The notes under the pieces: generated by a model
What the model was told of the DNA's origin: nothing
Database searches by the model: none
What the model saw: only the letters and a program-made list of their open reading frames with translations
Assembly (NCBI GenBank): GCA_036378375.1
Contig: DASUWQ010000050.1
Span: 1-30,794 of the forward strand
DNA: 30,794 bases
From: JAFAVN01 sp036378375
GTDB taxonomy: Bacteria; Verrucomicrobiota; Verrucomicrobiia; Chthoniobacterales; JAFAMB01
Direction: 5' to 3'
Shown: piece by piece, positions 15,975-24,060 of the stretch
Numbering within the stretch: the first letter of the stretch is position 1
Layout: each line of letters starts with the position of its first letter
Made by a program: the position numbers and the translations under genes

Positions 15975-16427
15975 ATGGAAGCTAAAGAGATCCTAGACAC
16001 AATGTTAGGTCATCTCGGCTTCGTCGCGGAGATCCAAGAGATCGAAACGGAGAGCGGGATCCAGCTTCAGGTTTTCACCGCCGAAGCAGACGCGCTGATT
16101 GGCCATAACGGTGAGACCTTGGAAGATCTGCAGTTTTTGCTAAACCGCATCTTGCAGTCAACGGATAGGAACGCCCCGCGGGTGCAGGTGGACATTGGTC
16201 ATTGGCGCGCGATGCGGGACGACAAGCTGCGGCAACGCATACGTCAGATCGCCGAGACAGTCAGGTTAACTGGACGCCCGGTCAAATTGGAGCCAATGAA
16301 TTCCTATGATCGCCGGATCGTTCACAACACTCTCAAGGATGATCCTGAGTTGATGAGTTTCAGCCCGACCGACGACGCGCGCATCAAACGCATCACCATT
16401 CAGCGGCGAGCCACCGCCAATCATTAA
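15975..16427 (+). CDS. jag: KH-R3H RNA-binding protein (Jag/KhpB type)
   Basis: The 150-aa protein combines a KH-like domain (residues ~30-75, with IGHNGETLEDLQFLLNRI holding the GxxG-like loop) and an R3H domain (~85-145, PMNSYDRRIVHNTLKDDP, in which R and H form the R-x3-H motif). It lacks the N-terminal Jag_N domain of Firmicutes KhpB. Family members bind RNA and influence cell division and envelope gene expression. It closes the rpmH-rnpA-yidD-yidC cluster, 24 nt after yidC. Confidence 0.92.
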   Translation: MEAKEILDTMLGHLGFVAEIQEIETESGIQLQVFTAEADALIGHNGETLEDLQFLLNRILQSTDRNAPRVQVDIGHWRAMRDDKLRQRIRQIAETVRLTGRPVKLEPMNSYDRRIVHNTLKDDPELMSFSPTDDARIKRITIQRRATANH

Positions 16428-16435
16428 CGGTAATT

Positions 16436-16522
16436 CGGTAGGGATGAACTCCCGCTCATCCAGTTTTCCTTTAGCACGATGTGAGCAGCCACATCCGGAC
16501 GAGTGGGGGCGTGTCCCTACCG
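16436..16522. repeat. 87-bp foldback element between jag and plsC
   Basis: The terminal arms 16436-16461 (CGGTAGGGATGAACTCCCGC...) and 16497-16522 (...GGGGGCGTGTCCCTACCG) are inverted with about 19 of 26 positions matching, including a perfect 9-bp tip CGGTAGGGA. A central hairpin (GATGTG-AGCAGC-CACATC) fills the middle. The right tip contains the plsC stop codon on the minus strand. Confidence 0.65.
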
Positions 16523-17134
16523 TGCTGGCATTTCCAGGGCTGCAATAGCGGCCATGACGCGCTCGCTTAAGACTTGGTAAGCAGCACGTTCGTCGATCCC
16601 TAGATCCTGTTTTGTGAAAAACAAGGGTTTACCAATGACGACCGTAATCGGGACAAACCGAATGCCGCCGGATCGGGGCAATGCGGCGTATGATCCAAAG
16701 ACTCTTACGGGCACCACCGGCGCTAGCGATTTAGCGATGAGAAGACCGACTCCTGCCCTGGCAGGTTGGAGATTACCATCCTTTGACCGGGTCCCTTCGG
16801 GGAAAACCAGCACCCGATTTCCGGCTTTCAAAAGTTTGATCATGGCTCTAACCGCGCCGACATCGCCTCGGTCGCGATCGACAGGAATAGTATTAAGCTG
16901 GGCGATAATGGGACCAATTACCGGCCTCTCAAAGAGACTCTTTCGAGCCAAGAAGTAGACATCTTTGCGGCACGATACGCCCACCAATGGAGGATCCAGA
17001 TAACTGGCGTGGTTCGAGGCCAAAATGGCGGGACCATCCTCGATCAAGTTTTCCTGCCCGTAGGTTCGCAGGCGAAACCCTAGTTTGGCAACGACTTTAC
17101 TAATCGTGTATCCCAAACGATAGATGGGCGTCAT
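16517..17134 (-). CDS. plsC: 1-acyl-sn-glycerol-3-phosphate acyltransferase
   Basis: It acylates lysophosphatidic acid to phosphatidic acid in phospholipid synthesis, at the inner face of the membrane. The 205-aa protein has the NHxxxxD catalytic motif as NHASYLD (residues 41-47) and the second acyltransferase block FPEGTRS (111-117), plus the VPVRVFGS block. The ATG at 17134 overlaps the cmk stop by four bases (ATGA), and the cmk-plsC pairing is common. The final Arg codon and stop (CGG TAG) lie within the tip of a foldback element, so the C-terminus may have been shaped by that insertion. Confidence 0.93.
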   Translation of the reverse strand: MTPIYRLGYTISKVVAKLGFRLRTYGQENLIEDGPAILASNHASYLDPPLVGVSCRKDVYFLARKSLFERPVIGPIIAQLNTIPVDRDRGDVGAVRAMIKLLKAGNRVLVFPEGTRSKDGNLQPARAGVGLLIAKSLAPVVPVRVFGSYAALPRSGGIRFVPITVVIGKPLFFTKQDLGIDERAAYQVLSERVMAAIAALEMPAR

Positions 17135-17805
17135 CGGTCGTTTCTCGAAGCTACCGCCAGCCCCTTTTGGCTTAGTTTGGCTAAGACCTCGTCGATTACA
17201 CCAGCAATCGACAGGCTCGAGCTGTCAATCACCTCAGCATCGTCCGCGATCACCAGCGGTGACGAACGCCGGGAAGAATCTGTCCGATCCCGATGGGCCA
17301 GGTTATCCTTCAAGCCTTGAGCGGCACGCCGGCGCGCTCTCACTTCCGGCGCAGCATCGATATAAAACTTAAACGGTGTTTCCGGGAAAACCGTCGAGCC
17401 AATGTCGCGCCCTTCCATGACAATATTGTCCAGCCGAGCAAAGCCTCGCAAATGCGGCAAAAGAAAAGCGCGAATCTCAGGGATGGCAGAAATGGTGGAG
17501 ACGGTTCGATTGACCACTTCTTCTTTCAGATGTTGGTCCGGTTTTTCGCCATCGATCAAAATGAATGATTCTTTGTTAGCAATGCCGAATTGGAAGGAAA
17601 CCGTGCCCAGCTGCTTAGAGACCGCGACATTGTCGCTCGGATTTAGTTTGCGGAGGTGGGCCAGCCAGGCCACCGCCCGATACATGGCGCCACTATTTAC
17701 AAAAGAGAAGCCCAGGAATTGAGCGAGTTGTCGTGCAACCGTGCTTTTGCCGGATGCAGCCGGACCATCAATCGCGATGACCGAGAATGCGGATAGTTCA
17801 TTCAA
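17131..17805 (-). CDS. cmk: Cytidylate kinase
   Basis: It phosphorylates CMP and dCMP with ATP in pyrimidine salvage and lipid precursor supply. The 224-aa protein has the P-loop IDGPAASGKSTVARQLA (Walker A residues 14-21), FVNSGAMYRAVAWLA, the MEGRDIGSTVFPE segment, RRAAQGL and the RDRTDSSRRSSPLVIADDA region that binds CMP. The best start is a TTG at 17805 overlapping the aroA stop (TTGA); no ATG is in frame ahead of the P-loop. It is the third gene of tyrA-aroA-cmk-plsC. Confidence 0.95.
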   Translation of the reverse strand: MNELSAFSVIAIDGPAASGKSTVARQLAQFLGFSFVNSGAMYRAVAWLAHLRKLNPSDNVAVSKQLGTVSFQFGIANKESFILIDGEKPDQHLKEEVVNRTVSTISAIPEIRAFLLPHLRGFARLDNIVMEGRDIGSTVFPETPFKFYIDAAPEVRARRRAAQGLKDNLAHRDRTDSSRRSSPLVIADDAEVIDSSSLSIAGVIDEVLAKLSQKGLAVASRNDR

Positions 17806-19157
17806 TGTTTGTCTAGTGCTCCAGCCGGGTTGATGACGGGAGTGGGGCGATCATCATTAGGAAACAGCAAATCATTCAAGTGATTTTCGAACCCCGGGTA
17901 TGATGTGTGAATGCATTCCGCATCTTCGATAACGGTTTCGCCATCGGCGAAAAGCCCGGCCACGGCAAAGGCCATGGCGATGCGATGATCACCAAAGCTC
18001 TTTAACCGCCCGCTCATCAGAGGAGCTCCTCCATTGATTTCCAAACCATCTTGGAATTCTACCACGTCAACGCCCATGGCCGTAAGATTTGCCGCAATAG
18101 CAGCTAAACGATCCGTTTCTTTAACCCGGAGCTCGTGCGCATCCCGGATCAACGTCTTTCCTTGAGCTAACGAGGCGGCCACCGCCAAAATCGGGATCTC
18201 ATCGATAACGTTTGGAATTTCGTTCCCTGCGATCACGGTTCCGTGCAAACGCGTCCCATCGATCCGGATTTCACCACGAGGCTCTCCATGCTCGGTATCC
18301 TGCACAACTTCTCGAACATGTGCCCCCATTCTAAGCAAGACCGATAGGATTCCGGTACGCGTCTCGTTTAGGCCAATGTCCCGGATCAACAAACTTGATC
18401 CTTCTTGCGCGGCAGCTGCAACCATCCAAAAGGCAGCACTGGAAATATCTCCCGGAACGATAAAGTCGCGGGATTCGGGTATCTGTTCTCCATAGATCGA
18501 GACCGAGTAAGCAGAATTAACCGCTTCCCGAACAGTCCGGATCAGAAAGTAATCCATCATTCGCTCGGTGTGGTCACGCAATGGGACTGGCTCTACGACC
18601 GTAGTTTTGCCGGGAGTTTGCAGCCCAGCCAACAGAATCGCGCTCTTTACTTGAGCGCTGGCTACGGGCAGATCGTACCGGATAGGCTCCAATTTCCGGC
18701 CCTTGATTTTGAGCGGTGCGGTACCTTTCGGTCCAGTTGCTTCAATTACCGCACCCATCTTGGCGAGCGGCTCAATCACTCGGTTCATCGGACGAGAAGA
18801 AAGGGAAGCATCGCCGATGAGTTCAGATTCGAATGGCTGGTTGGCTAAGAGCCCGCAAAGCAGCCGCATGAGAGTGCCTGAATTTCCGCAATCGATAGGG
18901 CCGGCTGGAGCCCGGAAATGACCTCTCTGGCCATGAATGAACAATTTCGTGTCATTGGGCTGCTCGATCCCGATACCGAGCGTTCGCATCGCTTCCACCG
19001 TGCATCGGCAATCGTGACTCGGCAGGAAGCCCTCGATCTTGCAGGTTCCGTTCGAGAGCGAAGCCAGAATAACAGCTCGATGGGAGATACTTTTGTCTCC
19101 TGGTACTACCATTTCCGATTCGATATGTGGAGCCCGAGCAACACGTAATTCGGCCAT
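17802..19157 (-). CDS. aroA: 3-phosphoshikimate 1-carboxyvinyltransferase (EPSP synthase)
   Basis: This is the sixth step of the shikimate pathway, joining shikimate-3-phosphate and PEP. The 451-aa protein shows GDKSISHR (residues 20-27, catalytic Lys22), DCGNSGTLMRLLCGLL, GDASLSSRPM, ASAQVKSAILLAGL, DISSAAFWMVAAA, RVKETDRLAAIAANL and FGDHRIAMAFAVAG. It has the GNSGT rather than the GNAGT glyphosate-site sequence. It starts at ATG 19157, 8 nt after tyrA, and overlaps cmk by four bases. Confidence 0.97.
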   Translation of the reverse strand: MAELRVARAPHIESEMVVPGDKSISHRAVILASLSNGTCKIEGFLPSHDCRCTVEAMRTLGIGIEQPNDTKLFIHGQRGHFRAPAGPIDCGNSGTLMRLLCGLLANQPFESELIGDASLSSRPMNRVIEPLAKMGAVIEATGPKGTAPLKIKGRKLEPIRYDLPVASAQVKSAILLAGLQTPGKTTVVEPVPLRDHTERMMDYFLIRTVREAVNSAYSVSIYGEQIPESRDFIVPGDISSAAFWMVAAAAQEGSSLLIRDIGLNETRTGILSVLLRMGAHVREVVQDTEHGEPRGEIRIDGTRLHGTVIAGNEIPNVIDEIPILAVAASLAQGKTLIRDAHELRVKETDRLAAIAANLTAMGVDVVEFQDGLEINGGAPLMSGRLKSFGDHRIAMAFAVAGLFADGETVIEDAECIHTSYPGFENHLNDLLFPNDDRPTPVINPAGALDKH

Positions 19158-19165
19158 AAAATGTT

Positions 19166-20002
19166 CTAACCAATCAATTTGTCGCGGCTTCTCTTCGCCG
19201 CATCTAGAAAAGCTTGCAAGCTTTTCACATCATTCGCCTCCAAGACGCCAATCGTCTCGTTGAGCGTGTCTCGAAAGCGATAGAGATTGGTAAGCAGATC
19301 GCTCCGATTAGCAAGAAGGATCTCTTTCCAAAGCTCGGGTGAACCGGCTGCGATTCGGGTGGAGTCCCTGAAGCCGTTCCCGGCAAAGGCGAGACCATCG
19401 GAGGCAAATTTCACAACATGCATCATCAGGATTGCAGCCAGTAAATGAGGTAGATGGCTGACCGCCGCCACCAACCGATCATGGGTAGGCACATCAACGA
19501 ACAACGGGATGCTGCCGGCTTCTCGCCAGAACTTCGTCAACCGTTCCAGCGCTGCTTTATCCTGGCAAAGATCCGGAGAAATGATGGTGACTGCATTCTC
19601 AAACAGATTTACCCGGGCAGCTTCCAGACCCGATTTCTCGGAACCGGCCATGGGATGGCTCGGTATATAGAAACATCGACCCTTAAATACTTCAGAAAGA
19701 TGATTGAAAACCGGGCCTTTGACGCTCGCGACGTCGGAGACAATCGTGCTGGTTTTTACGCACGGCGCCAAACGCTCGGCCACAGACGCTATCGAAGAAA
19801 CTGGCGTTGCGATAAAGATTAAATCGCTGGAGCTGGCCAGTTCATCAAGGCCGCCGGCTCGAACAGCGTCGCTAAGGACAGTTTCGACCGGAGATTTAGC
19901 CGGCTCGTAGAAAGTGACCCGGTAGCCGGCTCGACTTCCAGCCAGAGCTATCGATCCACCGATCAATCCGGTTCCAACAACCCCTAAACTCAGAGATCCC
20001 AT
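19166..20002 (-). CDS. tyrA: Prephenate dehydrogenase
   Basis: It converts prephenate to 4-hydroxyphenylpyruvate with NAD(P), the tyrosine branch of aromatic synthesis. The 278-aa single-domain protein carries the Rossmann loop GVVGTGLIGGS (residues 7-17), IATPVSSI, the conserved SHPMAGSEKSG (substrate-binding Ser/His region), VPTHDRLVAAVSHLPHLLA with the catalytic histidine, and FRDSTRIA. No chorismate mutase or ACT domain is fused. It is the first gene of the tyrA-aroA-cmk-plsC operon and follows a strong terminator. Confidence 0.95.
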   Translation of the reverse strand: MGSLSLGVVGTGLIGGSIALAGSRAGYRVTFYEPAKSPVETVLSDAVRAGGLDELASSSDLIFIATPVSSIASVAERLAPCVKTSTIVSDVASVKGPVFNHLSEVFKGRCFYIPSHPMAGSEKSGLEAARVNLFENAVTIISPDLCQDKAALERLTKFWREAGSIPLFVDVPTHDRLVAAVSHLPHLLAAILMMHVVKFASDGLAFAGNGFRDSTRIAAGSPELWKEILLANRSDLLTNLYRFRDTLNETIGVLEANDVKSLQAFLDAAKRSRDKLIG

Positions 20003-20039
20003 AATTAGCCTTTCCGCCGGTACTTCCCGGTAAACAAGA

Positions 20040-20070
20040 AAAAAGGACGCGCGGCGAGCGCGTCCTTTTT
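20040..20070. terminator. Bidirectional intrinsic terminator
   Basis: A perfect 13-bp stem, AAAAAGGACGCGC with GCGCGTCCTTTTT, has a 5-nt loop (20053-20057). The A- and T-runs make it work in both directions. On the minus strand it ends the lipoprotein transcript and separates it from tyrA. Confidence 0.88.
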
Positions 20071-20101
20071 ACTAAGAGCCTTTGTCCCTTGTTTCCTATT
20101 C

Positions 20102-20485
20102 CTACGGTACCAAGAAAATCTTGCCGGTATACGGATCTTTTACTTCAGCTCCGGGAGGGTATCCTTCAACGTCAACTTCTCCAGCATTGGGCGCATAGGG
20201 GCTGTAAACACGACCAGGCTTCCCTGGAACTTTGGTGGCGGACGGATAATTCTCTGGCGCAGCCGGGGTCCCAGCAGGATTCGGCATATTGCTAACTTCC
20301 GGTGCTGGGGTAGGGGTAGCAACCGGGATCGGAATCGGTGTTGGGGTCGGCGCCACAAGAGGCTTTGGCGTCGGAGTAGGCAGGTAGCCGTACTTACCCT
20401 TTTGGGGTTGGGGAGACGATTCGCCGCACGAAAGTAGCGCTACGCTGATCGGAACCAGGCACGCAATGTAAAGGTGACGGATCAT
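20102..20485 (-). CDS. Proline/threonine-rich lipoprotein
   Basis: The 127-aa protein has a type II signal peptide ending in the lipobox LLSC (Cys20), so it should be lipid-anchored after the first 19 residues are removed. A low-complexity stretch of TPTP/IPIP repeats (~36-62) acts as a flexible spacer. It is followed by a compact C-terminal motif (GRVYSPYAP, then EVDVEGYPPGAEVKDPYTGK and IFLVP). That last segment looks like a small conserved domain found in envelope proteins of related bacteria; this is from memory of its pattern and its function is unknown. It is monocistronic with its own terminator. Confidence 0.8.
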   Translation of the reverse strand: MIRHLYIACLVPISVALLSCGESSPQPQKGKYGYLPTPTPKPLVAPTPTPIPIPVATPTPAPEVSNMPNPAGTPAAPENYPSATKVPGKPGRVYSPYAPNAGEVDVEGYPPGAEVKDPYTGKIFLVP

Positions 20486-20553
20486 AGACGCGGTCTCAGG
20501 ATTAATTCATTCGTCGAAGATTGACAACCCCTTTCCTCAAGAACGCCTTGATC

Positions 20554-20790
20554 GCCGGAATCCCGGGAACGCCGGGAACGGGCCAATCGTCCTCGTGCTC
20601 GGGCTCGTTCTCGTGCTCGAACGGGTTTGTAGCTGCGTTAGTAGAGCGCATCCTTGCAAAGGGCATCACTGGTTTCTCCCGGGACGGGAGTAGTCTGAGA
20701 AGGCCCGGCCGCGGTAAAACCAACTGTCGAGGACGAGCCCGAGCACGAGGACAATTGCAGCGTTCACGCTCGTTCCCGCCATTCCCGGCG
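20554..20790. repeat. Nested inverted arms (GGGAACGCC outer, CTCGTG/CTCGGG inner)
   Basis: The inner arm 20584-20614 (CAATCGTCCTCGTGCTCGGG...) is inverted at 20727-20757 with only two or three mismatches over ~30 bp. The outer arms (20554-20583, CCGGGAACGCCGGGAACGGG; 20761-20790, GTTCCCGCCATTCCCGGCG) are also inverted. The right outer arm begins a few bases after the LON-gene stop codon. The 20486-20794 gap has no gene visible. Confidence 0.75.
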
Positions 20791-20794
20791 TCTC

Positions 20795-21403
20795 CTAACC
20801 GGCCTGAGTCCGCAGAATCTGAATCAGAAGCCGCAAGCGTTCGGAGACGTCCTGCGACTCCAGTAATTGTTGTCGCGGCGCCAATTCATTAACAAAAGCG
20901 GCTCCTACCACATCGGCCAGTACTTCCGGGTTATCGATCTGATGCATCTGTTCAAGCAGATTCGCGGGCAATGGCAGCCCCAGCTGTTGAATCCGGACGC
21001 AGAGCTCTTTGACCTTCTCGCCTAGAGCATCGGCCTCAATCGCGTTCCCCATTCGGGATTCGATTAGTTCGATCTCAGCAATCCGGAAAGGTTCTTCTTG
21101 GGTCCACTCGACGATTCTAACCCGGGCTAGGCCTTGTAGAACTAAATTGGAAGTGCCGTTCTCATTGCCAACGCATGCGCGGATTAGCCCGATACCGGCA
21201 ACCGAACGCAAGTCTTCAACTCCTTGAGGTTCGCGTATCCCGGCTTTGGTTGACGCCACAGAGAACATTCGTTCACCGGTTAGGCAATGACTTAACATCT
21301 GCCGATATCGGTTTTCAAAAATGTGGAGCGGCAGCAGCGAATGCGGGAATAGAACCGCGTTCGGAAGAACCATGATAGGAACTTCGCGTGGAATACGAAT
21401 CAC
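20795..21403 (-). CDS. LON substrate-binding domain protein
   Basis: The 202-aa protein is a stand-alone Lon N-terminal domain (PF02190): MVLPNAVLFPHSLLPLHIFE then NRYRQML at residues ~11-37, GIGLIRACVGNENG, LVLQGLARVRI, and a helical second half (~120-202) ending in the usual LRLLIQIL helix. It has no ATPase or protease domain, so it is not a protease; such proteins are thought to bind peptides. The GTG start at 21403 lies 4 nt after the trpB stop, suggesting translational coupling. What links it to tryptophan synthesis is unknown. Confidence 0.88.
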   Translation of the reverse strand: MIRIPREVPIMVLPNAVLFPHSLLPLHIFENRYRQMLSHCLTGERMFSVASTKAGIREPQGVEDLRSVAGIGLIRACVGNENGTSNLVLQGLARVRIVEWTQEEPFRIAEIELIESRMGNAIEADALGEKVKELCVRIQQLGLPLPANLLEQMHQIDNPEVLADVVGAAFVNELAPRQQLLESQDVSERLRLLIQILRTQAG

Positions 21404-21407
21404 AAGA

Positions 21408-22625
21408 TCAAATCAGGCGATCTAAACGCCGCGCAAGTTGATCAACATCCTTATCTCCCCGTCCCGACAGGTTGACCACTACAACTTGGTTTGGCGGTAT
21501 TTCAGGGGCACGCTTGATGACATAAGCCAGCGCGTGCGTCGATTCGAGAGCAGGTAAAATGCCCTCCGTCTTCGCCACGGTTTGGAACGCTTCTAGCACC
21601 TCATCGTCGGTAGCATAGTCGTAATGGACGCGGCCGATATCATGCAGATAACTATGCTCAGGTCCGACTGCAGCATAGTCGAGTCCAGCCGAGATGGAAT
21701 GGGTAAGCTGGATCTGGCCGTCTTCATCGGACAGCAGATAGGTCTTGGTGCCTTGAAGTATACCTAAGCGCCCGCCTTGAAACCGGGCGGCGTGTTGCCC
21801 AGGCAAAATTCCCGTTCCGCCTGCCTCGACTCCAACCATGGCGACGTTTTCATCTTTCAGGAACGCGTAGAACAGACCGATCGCGTTGCTGCCCCCGCCC
21901 ACGCAGGCGACGAGGAGGTCCGGCAGCTTTTCTTCAACCGCAAGAATTTGCTGACGGGCTTCGTCTCCGATCATTCGGTGGAAATCTCGCACCATCATCG
22001 GATAGGGATGCGGTCCGTATACCGTGCCTAAGAGATAATGAGTTGTGCGCACATTTGTCACCCAGTCGCGCATGGCTTCGTTAATGGCCTCTTTCAATGT
22101 GGCCTGGCCGACGGTGACCGGGACAACCTTGGCTCCCAGAAACTCCATTCGCGCCACGTTCAATGCCTGTCGTTTCATGTCGGTCTCGCCCATATAAACG
22201 ACGCATTCCAAGCCGAAGCGGGCGGCAACCGTGGCGGTCGCTACACCATGTTGGCCGGCTCCGGTTTCGGCGATGAGCCGTTTTTTGCCCATTCTCACCG
22301 CCAAGAGCGCCTGCCCAAGCGCGTTATTGATCTTGTGCGCTCCGGTATGGAGCAAATCTTCGCGCTTAAAATAGATGCGCGGGCCACCCAACTTCTGGGT
22401 TAATCGCTCGGCAAAATAAAGCGGCGTAGGCCGGCCGCAAAACGTGCGTAGCAACTCCCCGAACTGCCACTGGAAATGCGGATCTGCTTTTGCCCGCGCG
22501 TATTCTTCGCGAAGTTGCTCAATTGCGGGCATCAAGGTTTCTGGCACAAAAACCCCGCCGAAATTCCCAAAGCGCCCCTCTTCATCCGGCAGTTGGCTAG
22601 CATCAATCTGTACGTTGGATTGCAT
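21408..22625 (-). CDS. trpB: Tryptophan synthase beta chain
   Basis: This PLP enzyme joins indole and serine to make tryptophan. The 405-aa sequence starts with the typical GRFGNFGGVFVPETLMPAIE. It has KREDLLHTGAHKINN with the Schiff-base Lys98, the GAGQHGVATA substrate loop, the phosphate-binding GGGSNAIG, and the C-terminal LSGRGDKDV. It is the TrpB1 type that pairs with TrpA, but trpA is not adjacent. It lies in an operon with a LON-domain gene. ATG at 22625. Confidence 0.97.
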   Translation of the reverse strand: MQSNVQIDASQLPDEEGRFGNFGGVFVPETLMPAIEQLREEYARAKADPHFQWQFGELLRTFCGRPTPLYFAERLTQKLGGPRIYFKREDLLHTGAHKINNALGQALLAVRMGKKRLIAETGAGQHGVATATVAARFGLECVVYMGETDMKRQALNVARMEFLGAKVVPVTVGQATLKEAINEAMRDWVTNVRTTHYLLGTVYGPHPYPMMVRDFHRMIGDEARQQILAVEEKLPDLLVACVGGGSNAIGLFYAFLKDENVAMVGVEAGGTGILPGQHAARFQGGRLGILQGTKTYLLSDEDGQIQLTHSISAGLDYAAVGPEHSYLHDIGRVHYDYATDDEVLEAFQTVAKTEGILPALESTHALAYVIKRAPEIPPNQVVVVNLSGRGDKDVDQLARRLDRLI

Positions 22626-22682
22626 GTGGCGTCACGCAGCGACGCATGCTTGCAGGCGGGAATCAAGTGCAATCGAGTGCGT

Positions 22683-23050
22683 GCAAATGGGCGAATGGGC
22701 GAATGGGCGACACGGCGATGGGGCGAATGGGCGATGGTGCGATTGCCACGAAGTGGCTAAACAGAACAGCCCAGGGCTTAGCCCTGGGTGGGGCGGTTTT
22801 ATTGAACGCGCCCTGAAAGGGCGCCCGAACGAGGACCGTGTTTGTCCATGGTTCCGATCGATCCGAGAATTTTGAAGGCCCGTGTGGCGGCGGCGTAATC
22901 TGCACCGAGTTCGAATAACCCTTCGGTCGCCCTTGCAGGGCGATCATTCTTGCCACGCTAACCCAGGGCTAAAGCCCTGGGCTATTCTGTTTAGCCACTT
23001 CGTGGCATTCGCCGTATCGCCGGTTCGCCCATTCGCCCATTCGCCGTCTC
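22683..23050. repeat. Symmetric six-hairpin array (REPIN-like) inside GGGCGAAT arms
   Basis: From outside in, the plus strand reads GGGCGAAT tandem (22683-22740), hairpin GCCACGAAGTGGC (22745-22757), hairpin CCCAGGGCTTAGCCCTGGG (22770-22788) and hairpin GCGCCCTGAAAGGGCGC (22808-22824). A ~100-bp core follows. Then come TCGCCCTTGCAGGGCGA (22927-22943), CCCAGGGCTAAAGCCCTGGG (22962-22981), GCCACTTCGTGGC (22994-23006) and a CGCCCATT tandem (about 23010-23045). The order mirrors exactly. No gene is seen in 22626-23055. Confidence 0.85.
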
Positions 23051-23055
23051 GCGCA

Positions 23056-24051
23056 TCACTGCACAGCTAGCAATACATCCACACTCCGCCGATGCGGAGT
23101 CGGCATAGGTAGATCGGGAAGATCTTGGACTCGATGATAACGGTTATCGGGCGCTAACACTGGGGGCGCTTGCCCGGAGAAAACTTTCAAGTGGATGACA
23201 AACCGGGTTACCGAGTGGCGCATTTCGAACACCGGGACTTCGTCGTTATCGATCTCATCAGCTACCGGCAGAGTCCACATCCCTTTCCATCGTGGTCCGA
23301 CGCATTTTCTGAGCAGGACCTGATCGCCACGGCGAATCCATCGATAATTCTCTTGCCGCCGCACAACTTCGGCTCGGATGCTCTTAAGAGGAATATTCTG
23401 CGGATACGAAGCCCGGCAATAGGTCTTGACCGGGCAACGTTTACAGGCTGGCGCCCGCGGAGTGCAAATCAAGGCGCCTAGTTCCATCAGCGCGGAGTTA
23501 AATGTCCCAGGTTCCGGGCCCGCAACCAATCGCTCGGCCAGTTCCCAGAGCGCACTTTTACCAGGTTCGCGGTCGATCGGGATCTCAAGGTTTATCAGAC
23601 GGGCCAAAACTCGGGTTACGTTAGCATCCAAGATGGGAGCCGGTAGATTGAACGCGAAACTGGCGACCGCTCCCGCCGTATACCGGCCGATACCGGGCAA
23701 TTGCCGGAGAGACTTAACGTCACAAGGCAGTTTGCCGCCGCAGTGCTCGACCACCCAGCGAGCGCATTGATACAGATGCCGAGCTCGGGAATAGTATCCC
23801 AGTCCTTGCCACGCATGCAGGACATCGCTTTCATCCGCACGCGCTAGCGACTCCAGAGTGGGAAACAATTGAAACCAGCGATCGTAATAGCGAAGGACGG
23901 TGACCACCTGCGTCTGCTGCAGCATCATTTCTGAGACCAGGATGCGATAGGGATCCGCGGTCGTTCTCCAAGGGAGTATCCTGCCGTCGAGCCGGTACCA
24001 GGCAACCAAGGCGGCGCGAAACCTCGTGCTTTGGAGCTCAACCTGATTCAT
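23056..24051 (-). CDS. mutY: A/G-specific adenine glycosylase
   Basis: This DNA repair enzyme removes adenine mispaired with 8-oxoguanine. The 331-aa protein has the catalytic Glu41 in SEMMLQQTQVV, the helix-hairpin-helix LPGIGRYTAGAV (118-129) with Asp142 in ILDANVTRVL, the Fe-S cysteines C196, C203, C206 and C212, and a C-terminal NUDIX-like 8-oxoG recognition domain (WIRRGDQVLLRK, KGMWTLP). The ATG at 24051 lies only 9 nt from the start of rnhC on the other strand. Its stop abuts the GGGCGAAT repeat arm. Confidence 0.96.
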   Translation of the reverse strand: MNQVELQSTRFRAALVAWYRLDGRILPWRTTADPYRILVSEMMLQQTQVVTVLRYYDRWFQLFPTLESLARADESDVLHAWQGLGYYSRARHLYQCARWVVEHCGGKLPCDVKSLRQLPGIGRYTAGAVASFAFNLPAPILDANVTRVLARLINLEIPIDREPGKSALWELAERLVAGPEPGTFNSALMELGALICTPRAPACKRCPVKTYCRASYPQNIPLKSIRAEVVRRQENYRWIRRGDQVLLRKCVGPRWKGMWTLPVADEIDNDEVPVFEMRHSVTRFVIHLKVFSGQAPPVLAPDNRYHRVQDLPDLPMPTPHRRSVDVLLAVQ

Positions 24052-24060
24052 GCTCAGCAG

